47,549 nucleotides of DNA, taken from positions 1 through 47,549 of the forward strand of contig JBNGIO010006183.1 of assembly GCA_049999805.1 (NCBI GenBank), written 5' to 3'. A model generated the notes under the pieces. It worked only from the letters and a program-made list of their open reading frames with translations. It ran no database searches and was not told where the DNA came from. The stretch comes from Folioceros fuciformis. Its lineage: Eukaryota > Anthocerotophyta > Anthocerotopsida > Anthocerotales. The first letter of the stretch is position 1, and every line of letters starts with the position of its first letter. A program made the translations under genes and the position numbers. This document shows positions 1 to 11,398 of this stretch, piece by piece.

Positions 1-402
1 TGTCTGCGGATGCACCAGGCGGCAGTTGCGTCCAACGTGGTGTCGCTCAAGGGGTTGGGTATGGGGGTAGGGCTGGGGAGCGTCGGGTCCAGTGGGGGGA
101 GCAGTACCATGGGGGCGTCTCACAGCTCCATAACCTCCCACAGCTCCATGGGGACGTCCCATCAGTCGCCTCATCAGTCTCACCAGTCGCCTGCGCACCA
201 GTCGCATCATTCCCACCAGTCGCCTCACCATTCCCATCAGTCGCCTCACCAGTCTCGCCAGTCTCCCTACCACTCCCACCAGTCGCCGCACCAGTCCCCG
301 CCCATGCAACCTCACTCCCCGGAACTGCACCACCAGTATAAACCGACCGCCATGCTCATGGGGATGGATACTCTGGATATAGGGCAAGCAATGTGGGCTT
401 GA
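1..402 (+). CDS. C-terminal end of a His/Ser/Gln/Pro-rich protein (partial)
   Basis: An open frame runs from the first base of the window to a TGA at 400-402, so the N-terminal part lies outside. The visible 133 residues start with a Gly/Ser-rich stretch and continue into about a dozen imperfect short units built on His-Gln-Ser-Pro (for example HQSPHQS), then end in a less repetitive tail rich in Met and Leu. No catalytic or DNA-binding motif is visible. Low-complexity tails of this kind occur in plant transcription factors and other regulators, so a regulatory protein is a guess. The upstream context needed to recognise it is missing. It could also be the last exon of a multi-exon gene, or a chance frame over a CACCAGTCG-type repeat. 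Confidence 0.45.
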   Translation, partial: CLRMHQAAVASNVVSLKGLGMGVGLGSVGSSGGSSTMGASHSSITSHSSMGTSHQSPHQSHQSPAHQSHHSHQSPHHSHQSPHQSRQSPYHSHQSPHQSPPMQPHSPELHHQYKPTAMLMGMDTLDIGQAMWA

Positions 403-2495
403 GAGCAGGGGACTGTCATTCCACACAGAGCTTCCAACTATTGTTCAGCTCGTCAATCGTTTCTTCTGCTGACCCATTTGCTGCAATTTTGTTTGAAGTG
501 GATCAAGGGCAGTCTCGTATGTACATGCACATGTTTACGCAGGCTGTGGTCATGGTCCGGCCTCCTGTCTCCCAGGACCTTGGCTACGAGGAGGTCTTTT
601 CCCACACTGGCAGATATTGTGTGTGGTTGTGCCCTGCAAGCTCGACGGATCGTGCTGCTAGCAAAGTAAGTTGCTGTGCAGCTCCGCCTCGGTGCTTGCC
701 GCAACCACATTCACTTCTCTATGGGGCAGGTTAACTTCAAAGTACTACTTCCCTTAGTTATAGATTTACAGATGCAGCTTTCTGGCTTGCTGTCTTGGGC
801 GGCAGCAGGTCAGGGAGCCTAGCTATGCTGATCCTGCTGGACTTACTCACATGTTTGGCTGAAGCTTTTAGTATTACCCCCTGTATAGTAGGTAGTTGGA
901 CCCTCTTGGTCGGAAGGTGTAGGGAGCATTGTAGGTTGAGTCCAGCGAAGACCACCCACCACGGGGCACACGACCTCTGGCTGGTCTGACGTCTGGACTC
1001 AGCTTAAAAGTTCTACAACAGTACCTAGAGGATCGATGGTAGCGGAGTTTCAACTTGTTGTAGCACTTTTAATCTTCAATTTATTCGGATCACGGTGTGG
1101 GTTGTATTTCAGAACGCTGTCCACTCTATCATGGCTTTGCTCTGCGAGAAAGTTGTCAGAGTGCGTGTAATACACTGGCATTTGAGTAAACTCAACACGG
1201 CAGCGCATCTCTGTGACCGAGGTGCACGGACTTCAAATGGAGCATGCTTGGGTCAGAATCGCACCAAGAGTAGTACACCGTGCGAAAGTGGGGGTTGTTG
1301 CTTCAAGACCCGTAAGCCGGATGACCAATGGGGGTATGACTGAGGGTCGACAGACCCGGGCTGGGTCTATCATGGGCATTTGTGCCTTGGATTCCAAATT
1401 GGGCTCTACCTCCAGAGCCCGTTTCAGGACTTTGGGTGGGACAAAGATCGTGCGTGGAAGGCCAAGGATCGTGCGAAGAAAGCGATAGAATTGATAAAAA
1501 AAGGGCGATGCCAGAGTTAAGGTTGTGTACTGTGCAGTGCAGTGCGGTGTGGTATGGTGCGGTGTACATTGCAGTGCAGTGCAACGCTGTGTGTGGATTA
1601 CAGGGGGGATTGACTTTGTAACTTCCACAAACATGTATGCCCCCCCACCCGCCTGCTGTGAGAGCAGACAACCAACTGAGAGACAAGACATTCGCGCGTA
1701 CAGCTCCTAACACGAGCTCATACCGGGTCAAACAGGCCGCGTTTCTTCTTGTGTACTAACACCAGCAAACATGGGTCAACCAATTATTGGCGCAGACAAG
1801 GCCAACCCCTTGTTGCTACCCCAGGTGTGCTGTCGCGGTTTGTACAAAGCCACTGTTCACCCAGTTAGTGGAGCTTGGCATCCTGGGCTTGCCCCTGCCC
1901 CGTTGTCCCGTTTCCACCCACAAGTCTAATCCCCTCTTCCGTGCGGATTTTCCCCCTTCCTTGGGAGACGCACCCTCCACCAGTATTCAAAGGCCTTCAA
2001 TGCCCTTCAAGCTGCTCATACTTCTGAAGTTCAAGGGGTGTGCACCGTAAATGCGACACGAAAGAGGACTCCACTTTGTAACTGTCACATCACCTCGTAA
2101 ATGACATGTCCGAGTGCTTCCAGTACGTACATACGCTCAGTGTAGATGTCTGACTCTGGAAACGTCTGAACGATCCGCTAAAGGTGATTGCTCTGATGAA
2201 GGCAATATTAGAATATTATACACCTTTCCTTGCCTCCTGGTTGCACTTGATTCTGAAGCAAGCCATTTACAATTGTTGTTTGCAACGCCTGGTGGTTCGT
2301 GATTCCATAGCGCCCTGTCTGGCCTGTGTAAGTCGCCGCACCCACATACTGCACCTCGTCCCGCTGAATAATCCACGTCCACCCAGTCTGTTTCTCGGGG
2401 CTGACGATTTGATTATCACGGAAGGATGTGGTGGCATGGACGGTGCTGGTTGCCGGATATTCTCACTGAGGGTTCCCTCATTACGCATTTGTCGT
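403..2495. other. Intergenic stretch, no gene recognised
   Basis: I see no exon with recognisable protein similarity on either strand. The first few hundred bases may be the 3' untranslated region of the gene ending at 402. A GT/GC-biased purine-pyrimidine patch with repeated TGCAGTGCAGTGC motifs sits at about 1527-1595. The open frames here, up to 152 codons, look like chance frames. Confidence 0.5.
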
Positions 2496-2499
2496 GTAT

Positions 2500-2532
2500 T
2501 AGCCAAAATCAGGGAGCGGCTGATTTTGGCTA
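2500..2532. repeat. Perfect 13-bp inverted repeat (hairpin)
   Basis: The arms TAGCCAAAATCAG (2500-2512) and CTGATTTTGGCTA (2520-2532) are exact reverse complements separated by a 7-base loop. It sits at the left edge of the PPR relic. Part of the right arm recurs as AATTTTGGCTA near 3119, at the start of the second PPR block. It is not followed by a T run, so it does not resemble a terminator. Confidence 0.7.
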
Positions 2533-2559
2533 ACCATGTTGCTTTTGTTTGCTTGCCCT

Positions 2560-3480
2560 TCTGAAGTCTCGTGGAAGGACCGTGCCTTGCAGAAAGGCCC
2601 GGCAGCTGCACTCACAGACTGTGGAAACACGACTGCTGCATGACGTAGTGGTGCCAGGCAACTACCTGATGGACGTGTGCCAAATGTGGTGGACTGCAAG
2701 ATGCCCGCCAGGTTTTTGTTTTTGACTTGACCCAAAAGACTGTGCTGACATGGACGACACTAATCGCTGGGTATGCACAGCAGGGGCAAGACGTGCTCGT
2801 TGTGTGTGGACTAATGGAGCAGGAGGGTCTGATATGTGCTGACCACATGAATCGTACTTTCCTTTTGAAGGCCTGTGCCATCGGTGGTGTCTTAGGGAAG
2901 GGCAGGATTTGGCACTCACAGAATGTGGAGCGAGGACGTACTTTCGGGCAACTGACCGACGGACATGCAAGCAAACTGTGGTGAACTGGAAGATGCACGC
3001 AAGGTTTTTGACAGCTTGGCCACACAGGATGTAGTGACATGGAGTGCCCTGGTAGCTGGAGGGTTTGCACAGCAAGAAGAGTTTCTGGTTATGTTTGCAC
3101 AAAGGGGGGAGGGGGCCTAATTTTGGCTACCTTACTAGTTTTGCTTGCCCTCTGAGGGCCTTTGCAAGCGCGGGTGCCTGACCGAGTGGCACGCAGGCAG
3201 CTGCTCTCGCAGATTGTCGAAAGAGGAGTGCTGGACGACGCACTGGTAGCAACTGTGTGCCTGGTGGACGGAACAAGTGGAGGAGGGAGCAACTTGCAGT
3301 CACTGACAACCGAAATTGGAGTGCTGGATGACGAAATGGTGGGCATCTGTTTGGTGGACATGTATGCAAAATGTCGTTGACTGTATGATGCACGCCAGAT
3401 TTTTGGCAGCATCAACACGAAGATATCTTGTGACCGTGTTGCCCCTGATACCTGGTTACGGTACATGCATGATAACTGGC
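2560..3480 (+). pseudogene. Broken pentatricopeptide repeat (PPR, PLS-type) gene relic
   Basis: Several PPR units can be read only by switching frames. One block at about 2680-2960 gives DARQVF-like residues, then TVLTWTTLIAGYAQQG and a LLKACAI stretch. Positions 2981-3085 read CGELEDARKVFDSL followed by DVVTWSALVAG. Positions 3195-3285 read LLSQIVERGVLDDALVAT. Positions 3316-3415 read GVLDDEMVG, LVDMYAKC and DARQIF. These are the hallmark helices of plant PLS-class PPR proteins, which bind organellar RNA and often specify C-to-U editing. Frameshifts and stops (for example the TGA right after MYAKCR) show that it is not expressed as a full protein. A 3' part of the gene is not recognisable. 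A retroposed or tandemly duplicated PPR copy that decayed is the likely origin. Confidence 0.75.
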
Positions 3481-5094
3481 TGTGGTACTTGCACGGTGCT
3501 CACAAGCGATAGCTTGTTTTGAGGAGATGTTTGTTGCCGGTATCCAGCCTAATGATGGGAAGGGGGGGACCGAAGTTAGAGGCAGTGAGGACGATGCGGG
3601 CTGACAAAGCACTTTATCTCAGAGCATCGTCCAGAGGACGACAAAGATCGACATGGAACAACCTCTGGTCGTCCCCCATCCAAACGTGCCATGTCTGTAC
3701 CAGGCATTTGCTTTCCGCGTCAAACGATAGCTGCAAGCTTCATACCCTTTGGAGTGTTTGATGATCAACCACGTCTTTGCAACTGGTTACCAGTGCGTCA
3801 AGGGTGTCTCCGGCCAGACGTCCTGCACGCCGTCCCGCACTACTTTGTGGAGAAAAATGGAGACTTACTGTGGGAAAAAGAGATGGAAAGAATCCATCAA
3901 CCCTATATGGAGAGCGTGAGAGGCATGATCCTAAAACACCCTTCCTCTTGCTATACCTGCCCATCCTCTAGACTGCCACGCTTTGCATGTATGCTCATCA
4001 AAATGCTAGCCTAGCTATGACAAGGTCAGTTTCAAGGCCATGCTCTCTTTTCTGTGCGTAGGGCTGCTTTCCTTAANNNNNNNNNNAACACATCAGCTTG
4101 TTGAAGTGCGTGATGTGCAAGCATCTCCTTCCCCTGCTCGAAAGCCTGACGAAAAGCCTGGGGGTTAACCTGGGCCATTTCAAGGTGGGCTCTCATGCGG
4201 TTCTAGAGTGTAGCAGACAAGAACCGATCAAGATTAGTCACCTATGCCAAACTAGAAGGAACATGATGGAGGCACCTGTTGAAGTACCACCAAGGGCCTC
4301 CGCAAGGCCCAGGTACACCCGTTCGTTGCCAATGCTCAAAGCTCCCACTACAATTAACGTTCTAGAGTTCTGCACAAGGGAGTCTGTGGCTCTTGCACCG
4401 ATTTTGTGACTCCACAGATAGACGGGTCGAAAATCTCCATTGTACCAAAGCCTTCCCTCGGTTCGCAGTTTGAAGTGGATGACAGCTGCTGCCTGAGAGC
4501 ATCTTCACCTCCACACCACCACCTTCGAAGTTTCCATTGCAATAGCATGGATCCCCCCGAAGGACGCACTTGCGTAACTCAAATTTGGGTTAGCCAACGG
4601 CCGTGGCATAGCAAACAGCCACCCAAGGCGTCTCAAGGCAGAAAGTCCCAGCCCAACAGACCAGATGTGTCAATGTAGATATTGCAGCGCACCTGGAGCC
4701 CTGAGCGCACTTGGCAAACTCCACACGATTCACGCCATCCGCTCAGCAGCAGCGCACCACTTCATACCACTTGTGAGAAACACTGATCGAACAACTGTTC
4801 TCCTTGGCTTGCGATTTCAACTGGCCTACCCACCAGAACTTTCATAATAGTGGCTATGCTTCATGGCTTGGCTGATCGACGAGGCTAAGATCGCATGGGT
4901 CTAACCACGAAGTAGGCAAGTCGGTGCTTGATGCTCCTGCTTAATTTGACGCGGTTGGAGATCCAAAGTAGCCACCTAATCACTGATAATGCTGCATCAT
5001 AGGCTTCGGTTGAGTTTTTTCGGAGTCGGCGAGGAGCACAAGAGTAGAGCCATCAACTGACGGCGGGTTCCGAACTGGGGGACTCGCTAGCTGC
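3481..5094. other. Intergenic stretch with a 10-N assembly gap
   Basis: Positions 4077-4086 are N. Open frames at 3691-4014 and 4098-4409 show no motif I recognise. The 3' part of the PPR relic may fade into the first few hundred bases. The 5' flank and any 5' untranslated exon of MON1 would lie at the right end. Confidence 0.5.
4077..4086. other. Assembly gap (10 N)
   Basis: Ten consecutive N between the PPR relic and MON1. Confidence 0.99.
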
Positions 5095-7918
5095 ATGGCA
5101 GGAAGTGGTAGTAGTTCAACCACTATTTCTAGTTGCAGTGATGGGGTTCAGAAGGAGGGAGATTCTGTAGTAGATCAGCATTGCCAGCAAGCAGCGGAGG
5201 AAAGTGTGTGGGTGCCGGGAAAGCGTCATCCGAACGAGGTTAGTAGGATCTATGCTGGTTGTACTTGGTTCTCCTCGGCACCTCTGATGGACTTGTTTCG
5301 CAGGATGAGACAAGCGAGTCGTGGAGAAAGCGTCGAAAGCATTTCTTCATTCTCAGCAATGCAGGAAAGCCAATCTTTTCAAGGTAAGGAGCTCTGAGTC
5401 GTTTTAACCACATTGTTTGTCTGTTGCACCTTGGGATTCACCGTGGAGTGGATCCAGATATGGAGATGAGGACAAGCTGGCTGGGTTTACGGCGACGTTG
5501 CAAGCAATTATGTCTTTCGTTCAAAACCGGTGCGGACCTACCTCAGTTTTCCAACCTCTTCAAACGCTTTGTCGTACGACGATTTTGCCGCCCTGCATGT
5601 CGAAGGGCTTTGGATATGGCTTGACCCAACGTGTGTATTTTCTTTTCATTTTGTCTCGATTTTCTTGGACTATGTAGTGGGGACCTCATTCACTCTGTGC
5701 GAGCAGGAGATCATCAGGTAACCTTTGTGGTCATGGAGATAGAGGTTACATGCTCCAAATTCTGCCCTTCCGTCTCGACGTTTCGAAGTTCTTGGTCAAG
5801 GAGATCTCATGACGTTACTTCTTTACTACAGATTGTATTCGTTGTCAAGGGACCCCTTTACCTGGTGTCTATTTCGGCGACAGGGGAACCTATTCACTCT
5901 CTGAAAGAGCAGCTGCAGCTGTTGCATGGACAGGTAGTCTCTGCATGTATTGGTCCTGCATTAGTTTGCTTCCTTATTTACGGCTGGCCGAAGGTTCAAG
6001 CCAATATTTACTGCTGGATGCTCTGCACGGAGCATTGTGCAGTTGGTGCTCATCTTGACGGAGGCAGTAGATAAATGCTTTTTGAGGAATGCGAAATTTG
6101 ATATGAGGCCTCTGCTTAGGGGTACCGAGATTGTCTTTTCATCTTTAATCCATGCCTTCAGTTGGTATGTATTACTTTTCGCCGCTGGCCCTTCGATGTC
6201 TTCAGTGCACGTCAGTCTTCGATTCGTACTGATTGGAATTTCTGCAACTAGTTGTTTTCTGTCGTTGTCCATGTATTGACATCTCTCTGCGCAACAGGAA
6301 TTTTGAAACTTTCCTACATGCATACACTTGCTTGCCTCTTCCTCATGCAACTAGGCAGACGGTTGGTGCTGCTTTGGAAGAAATCGCTCAGTCAGGAGTC
6401 TTGTTTGCTCTCTTGATGTTTGGGAGAAAGGTCAGCAGCCTTTATCTTCTGCAGTAAAAGTTTCTGTGGTATGAGTTGTTCGTAAAATCCCCTGGTGGTG
6501 GTGGCCTTCTCTGGACGTTTTAGGTCATAAGCCTTGCTGGTCATCAAAAAACTCCTCTTCATCCAGACGATATATACTTGCTGTCCAACTTTGTGTCATC
6601 ATCAGCTTCATTCAGGTGACTGAAGTAGTTGTCAATCTGGCACACTGCTACATTTGCAAATTTGCTTCATATGCTGATGGGCTTTTCCTAAAACTGCACA
6701 GGACCACGGAGTCTTTCACTCCCATATGCCTTCCCCACTTCAATTCCGCGGCTTTTCTGTATGTATATATACATTACATTGAAGTAAGTTTGTGCGTGTT
6801 GGACTAGTCACCATGTTTTAGCTTCCGCACATAACTGCATAACTAAGCATATTTTATTGGTGGGCCTGTTTCCAGGCAGATACTTGCTTGATTTTGGTAA
6901 CGGTCCATTCAGACTCCTTTTTCCATCTTCAAGAGTGCAGGTATGCGAACTTCCTTTCCGAAGTTCATCGGCTGATTGGATATATCCCATGAAAAATTGC
7001 TCTTTTGGAAAGTAAAGACTGTTTCAGTTTGGGTTCATGAAGTTCATGATTCGCAGGACGCGCATAGAGGTGATTCTACGAGACATGAACGCCTTACGTG
7101 ACATCAATCTGTCAGTGTCACAAGGGGGTCTCCGGATAGAGGAATTGCCTACTCGTGAGAGACTACGAAAAACAGACAACGGATCTGCAAGCCAGCAAAA
7201 GTCGTCAGAAGCTGCCCCCACAGGACTCTACCACTTTTTATATAGAAGCAGCTCTTTGGACCAGTTTGTTGCGTCAGAATACTCATCTGCCTTGCAGAAG
7301 CAAAGTGACCAAAAAAGGTATCACAGAACTCGGCTACTTCACAGCTAAGATTCTGGTGCACGCTCTTGTTTAGACCACATGTTCACCTGAGAGTCATGGC
7401 AGCTCTGAACATCCACAGAATTTCTGATTTAACCGGTTTGATGTGGCAGATTGTTCAGAGCTTACCAGAAACTCCACGGTTCTTTGCACGATATGGACGG
7501 GGCGCAGGGGACTATGCACAAGATGCAGTATAAGCGAGATGAAAGTTTTGGTACGTTGTCTTAGAGGAGCTCAACGAGTTTGCACACCTGCAGTTGTTTT
7601 GCTAGGTTCCGGTCCACGTGCAGTCTGAAAATGCTTTCTTTGCTGCAGTTCTGCTGTCCTGGAGGACCGCAGACTTCGAACTGTATGCAGCTTTCAACCC
7701 TGCAGCTGAGAAGGTTTGCACTCTTAGCACATGCTGTGGCTTGCAACGCCCAAGTTTCGAGCAGACTCTGAACCCTGGTTGGCCTCCTTTGAAAGCAGAG
7801 CTCGGCAATAGCTGTGTGCAACAGAGTTTGTCAGTGGCTGCGTAACATGGAAAGTGACATTTTCCTGTTGAGCACGGATCCATTTGGATGGTACGTGAGT
7901 CAAGTCCCATGTTTTTAG
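5095..7918 (+). CDS. MON1: Vacuolar fusion protein MON1 homologue (14 exons, 492 aa)
   Basis: Exons: 5095-5238, 5304-5383, 5458-5529, 5678-5717, 5832-5933, 6043-6164, 6298-6430, 6524-6615, 6702-6783, 6876-6940, 7057-7317, 7450-7550, 7649-7713, 7799-7918. All introns are GT-AG and the 1,479 coding bases stay in frame. Diagnostic MON1/SAND stretches are [63 protein letters not shown] and [19 protein letters not shown]1 pairs with CCZ1 as the guanine-nucleotide exchange factor that loads Rab7 (plant RABG3) on late endosomes and drives Rab5-to-Rab7 conversion and vacuolar delivery. The acidic/serine-rich N-terminus is short compared with seed-plant MON1 of about 600 aa, so an upstream exon is possible. 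The last codons pass through a strong donor-like GTACGTGAGT at 7891, so a further 3' exon is an alternative. Confidence 0.93.
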
Positions 7919-9258
7919 TAGTTAATCTGAGCTCTGAGTTTGAAGGCATGATTTCCAGTTCTTGTGCCGTGAATGCTAGACGCTTCCCTTGCTTGGCGAC
8001 TCCGTAGGAATAATGATCTAGCACTAATTTGTGTTGTTGCCTTAGACTAAAATGGTTTGTTGAGCAATAGGTATTGCATTCGTTTGTTAGCCAAAAAAAA
8101 TAGTTTTTGCGTCCGTTATTTAGAAGTTCTTTAGCTCTTCGTAGCTGGTAATTTCGGATGGGGGAAGTGGGGCGTGATTTTAAGCCATTAGAACCGAGGC
8201 TTGAAGTTCTTTCTGTCTGTGGACTCTGCAGGGACCATTGTGGATATGGTTGTTGGGAGGCCACGTTGGCTGTTCTCTGCCTAGATCATGGACGATAGAT
8301 CATGGGCCTATGTAGCATAGGAATTGATTACCGTGTACCCTGGAGCCAGCATTCTGTTTCAACTTAGTTAACTCACTTGGAAAAGGCACCTTGATAGGTA
8401 TTTACAAGCTGAGCCCTGTCTGCACACAGTGGTGCATGCTGATTGTGTCGTCCATGAATTTCTGTAGTCACACATTGCGCTCCGACCGGACCAGTCAGTC
8501 TGACCCCTGGCCTTGTTACGTTCTGCCTGATGACAAAGCTTGGATGTTGACAGGGATGCGAAGGTCGTTGCTGGTAACTATTTCCTTCAGCTGTGAAGCC
8601 AGCAAATGTGCAACCGGCTTTTCTTTGTCAATCGTTAGGCTCCGAGCCAAGGAAGCTTTCCTCTTGTGGTCGCCAGCTTTCTAGAATCTTGAAGTGTTGT
8701 CCTAGCGGCGTTTCAGTGGCTCGTCAGCCATGTCTGAGCGAGTCTGCACCTGGTATGTGGGTATTTGCCGCATGACTCTGGCATGGGTAATACGTTCGAG
8801 CATTTACGGCAACCAGACAGTGTGGTCTCACTTCCCTTCAGCGCAGCTTGAGGAGATGCTTTCAACACCTTACGGTCTGGGAAGAAAGGTTCGCGTGCAT
8901 GGAGCGTGGATGTTGGGACGCTTGGGAGAAAAGCTTGGGCGGGCGAGGCGTAGAGGGTCCAACACGAAGATTATCTCTAGAGGTTGGCGGGTTGTCATTT
9001 CATAGCTCCAGCCGGCTCTGACTTTTTGGGCATAAATTAGCTCAGTTGTCTCGAGCCAGCACCGATCCAGGCCCTTTCTCGTCAGGATCCTTCGTTGCCG
9101 TTTTCAGGCTGCTACAGTTCTTGCACACATTGTACCCAGATTCCTCCTCAAGGAAAGGAGTGGACAAGACTTCAACGTGTCACAATGAAACATTCAACCT
9201 GTGTACCCTTCCAACAATGAGGCAGGAATCATGGTTCGACCATGCCTGACCATGAGAG
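7919..9258. other. 3' flank of MON1, no further gene seen
   Basis: This probably begins with the MON1 3' untranslated region. Frames at 8391-8684 and 8730-9005 have no recognisable motif. A 220-codon frame on the minus strand (7602-8264) overlaps the last three MON1 exons and reads as an antisense shadow. Confidence 0.5.
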
Positions 9259-10035
9259 GGTGTGACGGCAGACCATCATTACGATTGAGGACCGCTTCGG
9301 TTGAAAAGTTAAGAAAACTTTAAGAAAGTTGAAATTTTACTAGACTAAAGAAAATTGAGAAGAACTTTGGGTGACAGTCGAAGCATACCGAACTGCGGAA
9401 CATAACAAAATGGGAAAACTAAGTGGACAAACGTAACAAAGCTTGCTTAAGAAGTAAGCACCAGAGCTTGCTAAAGGAGCAACAAAAAGTAACAAAGCTT
9501 AATAAGGGAGTAAGCAAGAGGTCTTGCTAAAGGAGCAACAAAAAGTAACAAAGCTTAATAAGGGAGTAAGTAAGAGGGCTTGCTTGCTAAAGGAGCATGC
9601 ATGAAACATGCAGCCCTCATTGGAGCTTAAGCTAGATAGTTACTAAAAAAATTAACTAGAGTTTTAGTATAAAAGGGGGTCTAGCCTTGGGCTAAGAACA
9701 CACTTCTCCTATGCCTTGAGAGCATTCCATCCTTCGATTGTGACCACCCAAGGTGTGTGCTCTCTCTAAGAGAGCTCTTGTGGAGGAGGTCGAGTGGAGA
9801 AAGAGTTGAGCTTCTAGCTTAAGTGAAGATAGGGGAGTTCTCTCTACCCCTCCTATGTTGCATATTCTTATTGATTCATGATATTGAAATAAAGAGCAAC
9901 TGCAAGTCCTCTTAGGAGAGGAAGGCAGGCTACTTAGAGGCCTAGTGTTGGTGTCTAGTGTTAAGTGCTTGTTGTTGCTCTTGTTCTTGCTTCTAACTGC
10001 ACAATTTGCCCCACCTCGTTGGAAGGGGTACTAGT
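9259..10035 (+). repeat. Probable 5' LTR with internal ~66-bp repeats
   Basis: The stretch lies immediately before the primer-site-like sequence. It contains a partly tandem motif (GTAACAAAGCTTAATAAGGG... GCTTGCTAAAGGAGC) about three times between 9437 and 9600. A promoter-like TATAAAAGG at about 9670 and AATAAAG near 9890 fit a U3-R-U5 arrangement. The boundaries are estimated, because no second LTR is available for comparison. Confidence 0.55.
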
Positions 10036-10144
10036 TGGTGGTATGAGAGCTAAGGTTGAAGCATCCTTCATTGGTATGATAGTTTGAGATGGTAGTTCTT
10101 GCTTAGCTAAGCAGAGTAAGAAAGCTCTGCTTGTTGAAGCCGTT

Positions 10145-10852
10145 GTGGAAGAGCCACAAAAGAAAGAGACCTTAGAGCAGAGGACCAGCACCATGATAGA
10201 GGACCAACTCCAAAAGATCATGATGAGACTAGATGCCATGGATCAAGTGATCAAAGGCCAATGGAAGCTCACAGAAGTTGAGCAAGAAGAGTTGGAGCTT
10301 AAACCAAGGAGCAGTGGTGTAAGAAAGTCCAAGAAGTTAAAGTTGAGCATACAGGCCCCAAAACGTTACAAGGGTGAATGTAATGTAGAGAAAATCAATT
10401 CTTGGTTTTTCTCTTTGGAAGCGTACTTTGAGTTGTGTGGAATTCCGCAAGACGAGTTTCTTAGGTACATCACAAATTTCTTAGAAGACCATGCTCTTAC
10501 TTGGTGGAGAACTTATGTAGAAAGCGTAAGACAAGGCAATCACAAAGCAACTATTTTCACATGGGCAGACTTCAAGAAAGCATTGCAACTTCATTTCCAA
10601 CCAGCTAATGCTACGATTTTGGGGCAAAGGAGGCTTGACAATATCAAGCATAATGGAACTTTGCAGGAGTACGTGAGTGAGTTCATCTCAATTGTCTTAC
10701 AATGTCCTGAAATGCATGAGCAGGATAAACTCCACAAGTTTACAACTGGACTTAAGAGGTGGGCTCATGATAAAGTCAGGTTGACTAATCCTCAAACTCT
10801 ACAAGAGGCTATAGCAGTAGCAGATGCGATATCAGACATGCATAATTATTGA
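10145..10852 (+). pseudogene. Retrotransposon gag (Retrotrans_gag domain)
   Basis: About 235 codons stay open. The first ATG in frame is at 10193, and the frame is open upstream of it without an earlier ATG, so the original start may have mutated. The core reads APKRYKGE, INSWFFSLEAYFELCGIP, ALTWWRTYVE, FTWADFKKALQLHFQP and LQEYVSEF. That is the capsid domain signature (fold, W-W, F and QF/LHF positions) of Ty3/gypsy gag, which packages element RNA. A stop at 10850-10852 separates it from the zinc knuckle that follows in another frame. Confidence 0.85.
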
Positions 10853-11135
10853 AGAAGCATCAATGTCAAGCGGAAAGTATATGAGATCTCAAGATAGATC
10901 TAGAAGTAGAGGACAAGCTACTTCCACTTGGAATAGTGGAACAAATGAAATTATTAGCAGAGGAAGAGCTAGAGGAGATAAACGAAGTCACGGAAAACAA
11001 CGAGCAAAGCCTATCTCGAGTGTGTGCTATGGTTGTGGAGAGCAAGGACATTTTGTTAGGAATTGTTCATATGTTAAAGATTCTAAGTTGAATTTGCTAG
11101 CAACCAATTCTTTTGTGTTCAATTCTAAGACCTAG
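10824..11135 (+). pseudogene. Gag C-terminal zinc knuckle fragment
   Basis: In the frame one step from gag, a basic Arg/Ser/Gly-rich linker leads to CYGCGEQGHFVRNC at 11025-11066. This is an intact CX2CX4HX4C nucleic-acid-binding knuckle. The frameshift against gag lies at about 10824-10850. Confidence 0.85.
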
Positions 11136-11326
11136 GATTCTAGAAGCTTATGAAGAGCCCAAATAAAGCTAAGGCCTAGCCCATATGTTGTGAAAGAATG
11201 TGGTGAGTCATGAAGTGTCAAGAATGTCATCCATGACTCAACACATCTCGAATTAATGTCATTGATACTAATTTGAGGGAAGACGAAGCCCTACTATATA
11301 TACTTAGGAAGATAAATGGCTATGAC

Positions 11327-11398
11327 GTAGAGTTGTTTGATTCTACAACCACCCACAATGTCATAACTCCTTGCGCAAGAGAGCTCAACTTAGAATAG
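11327..11398 (+). pseudogene. Damaged retroviral-type aspartic protease remnant
   Basis: The frame reads VELFDSTTTHNVIT followed by a short tail and a TAG. Plant Ty3/gypsy proteases usually have D-S-G-A-T-H-N-F-I at this place. The catalytic triplet D-S/T-G is D-S-T here, so the enzyme would be inactive. The position between zinc knuckle and reverse transcriptase supports the identification. Confidence 0.6.

Noticed and set aside
1233-1731. Overlapping minus-strand frames of 152 and 142 codons
   Set aside because: They run over a GTGCAGTGCAGTG-type simple repeat (Thr/His/Cys-rich translation) and lack any motif.
7602-8264. 220-codon minus-strand frame overlapping the end of MON1
   Set aside because: It covers three MON1 exons and their introns in antisense. 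The translation has no recognisable domain, and MON1 explains the conserved bases.
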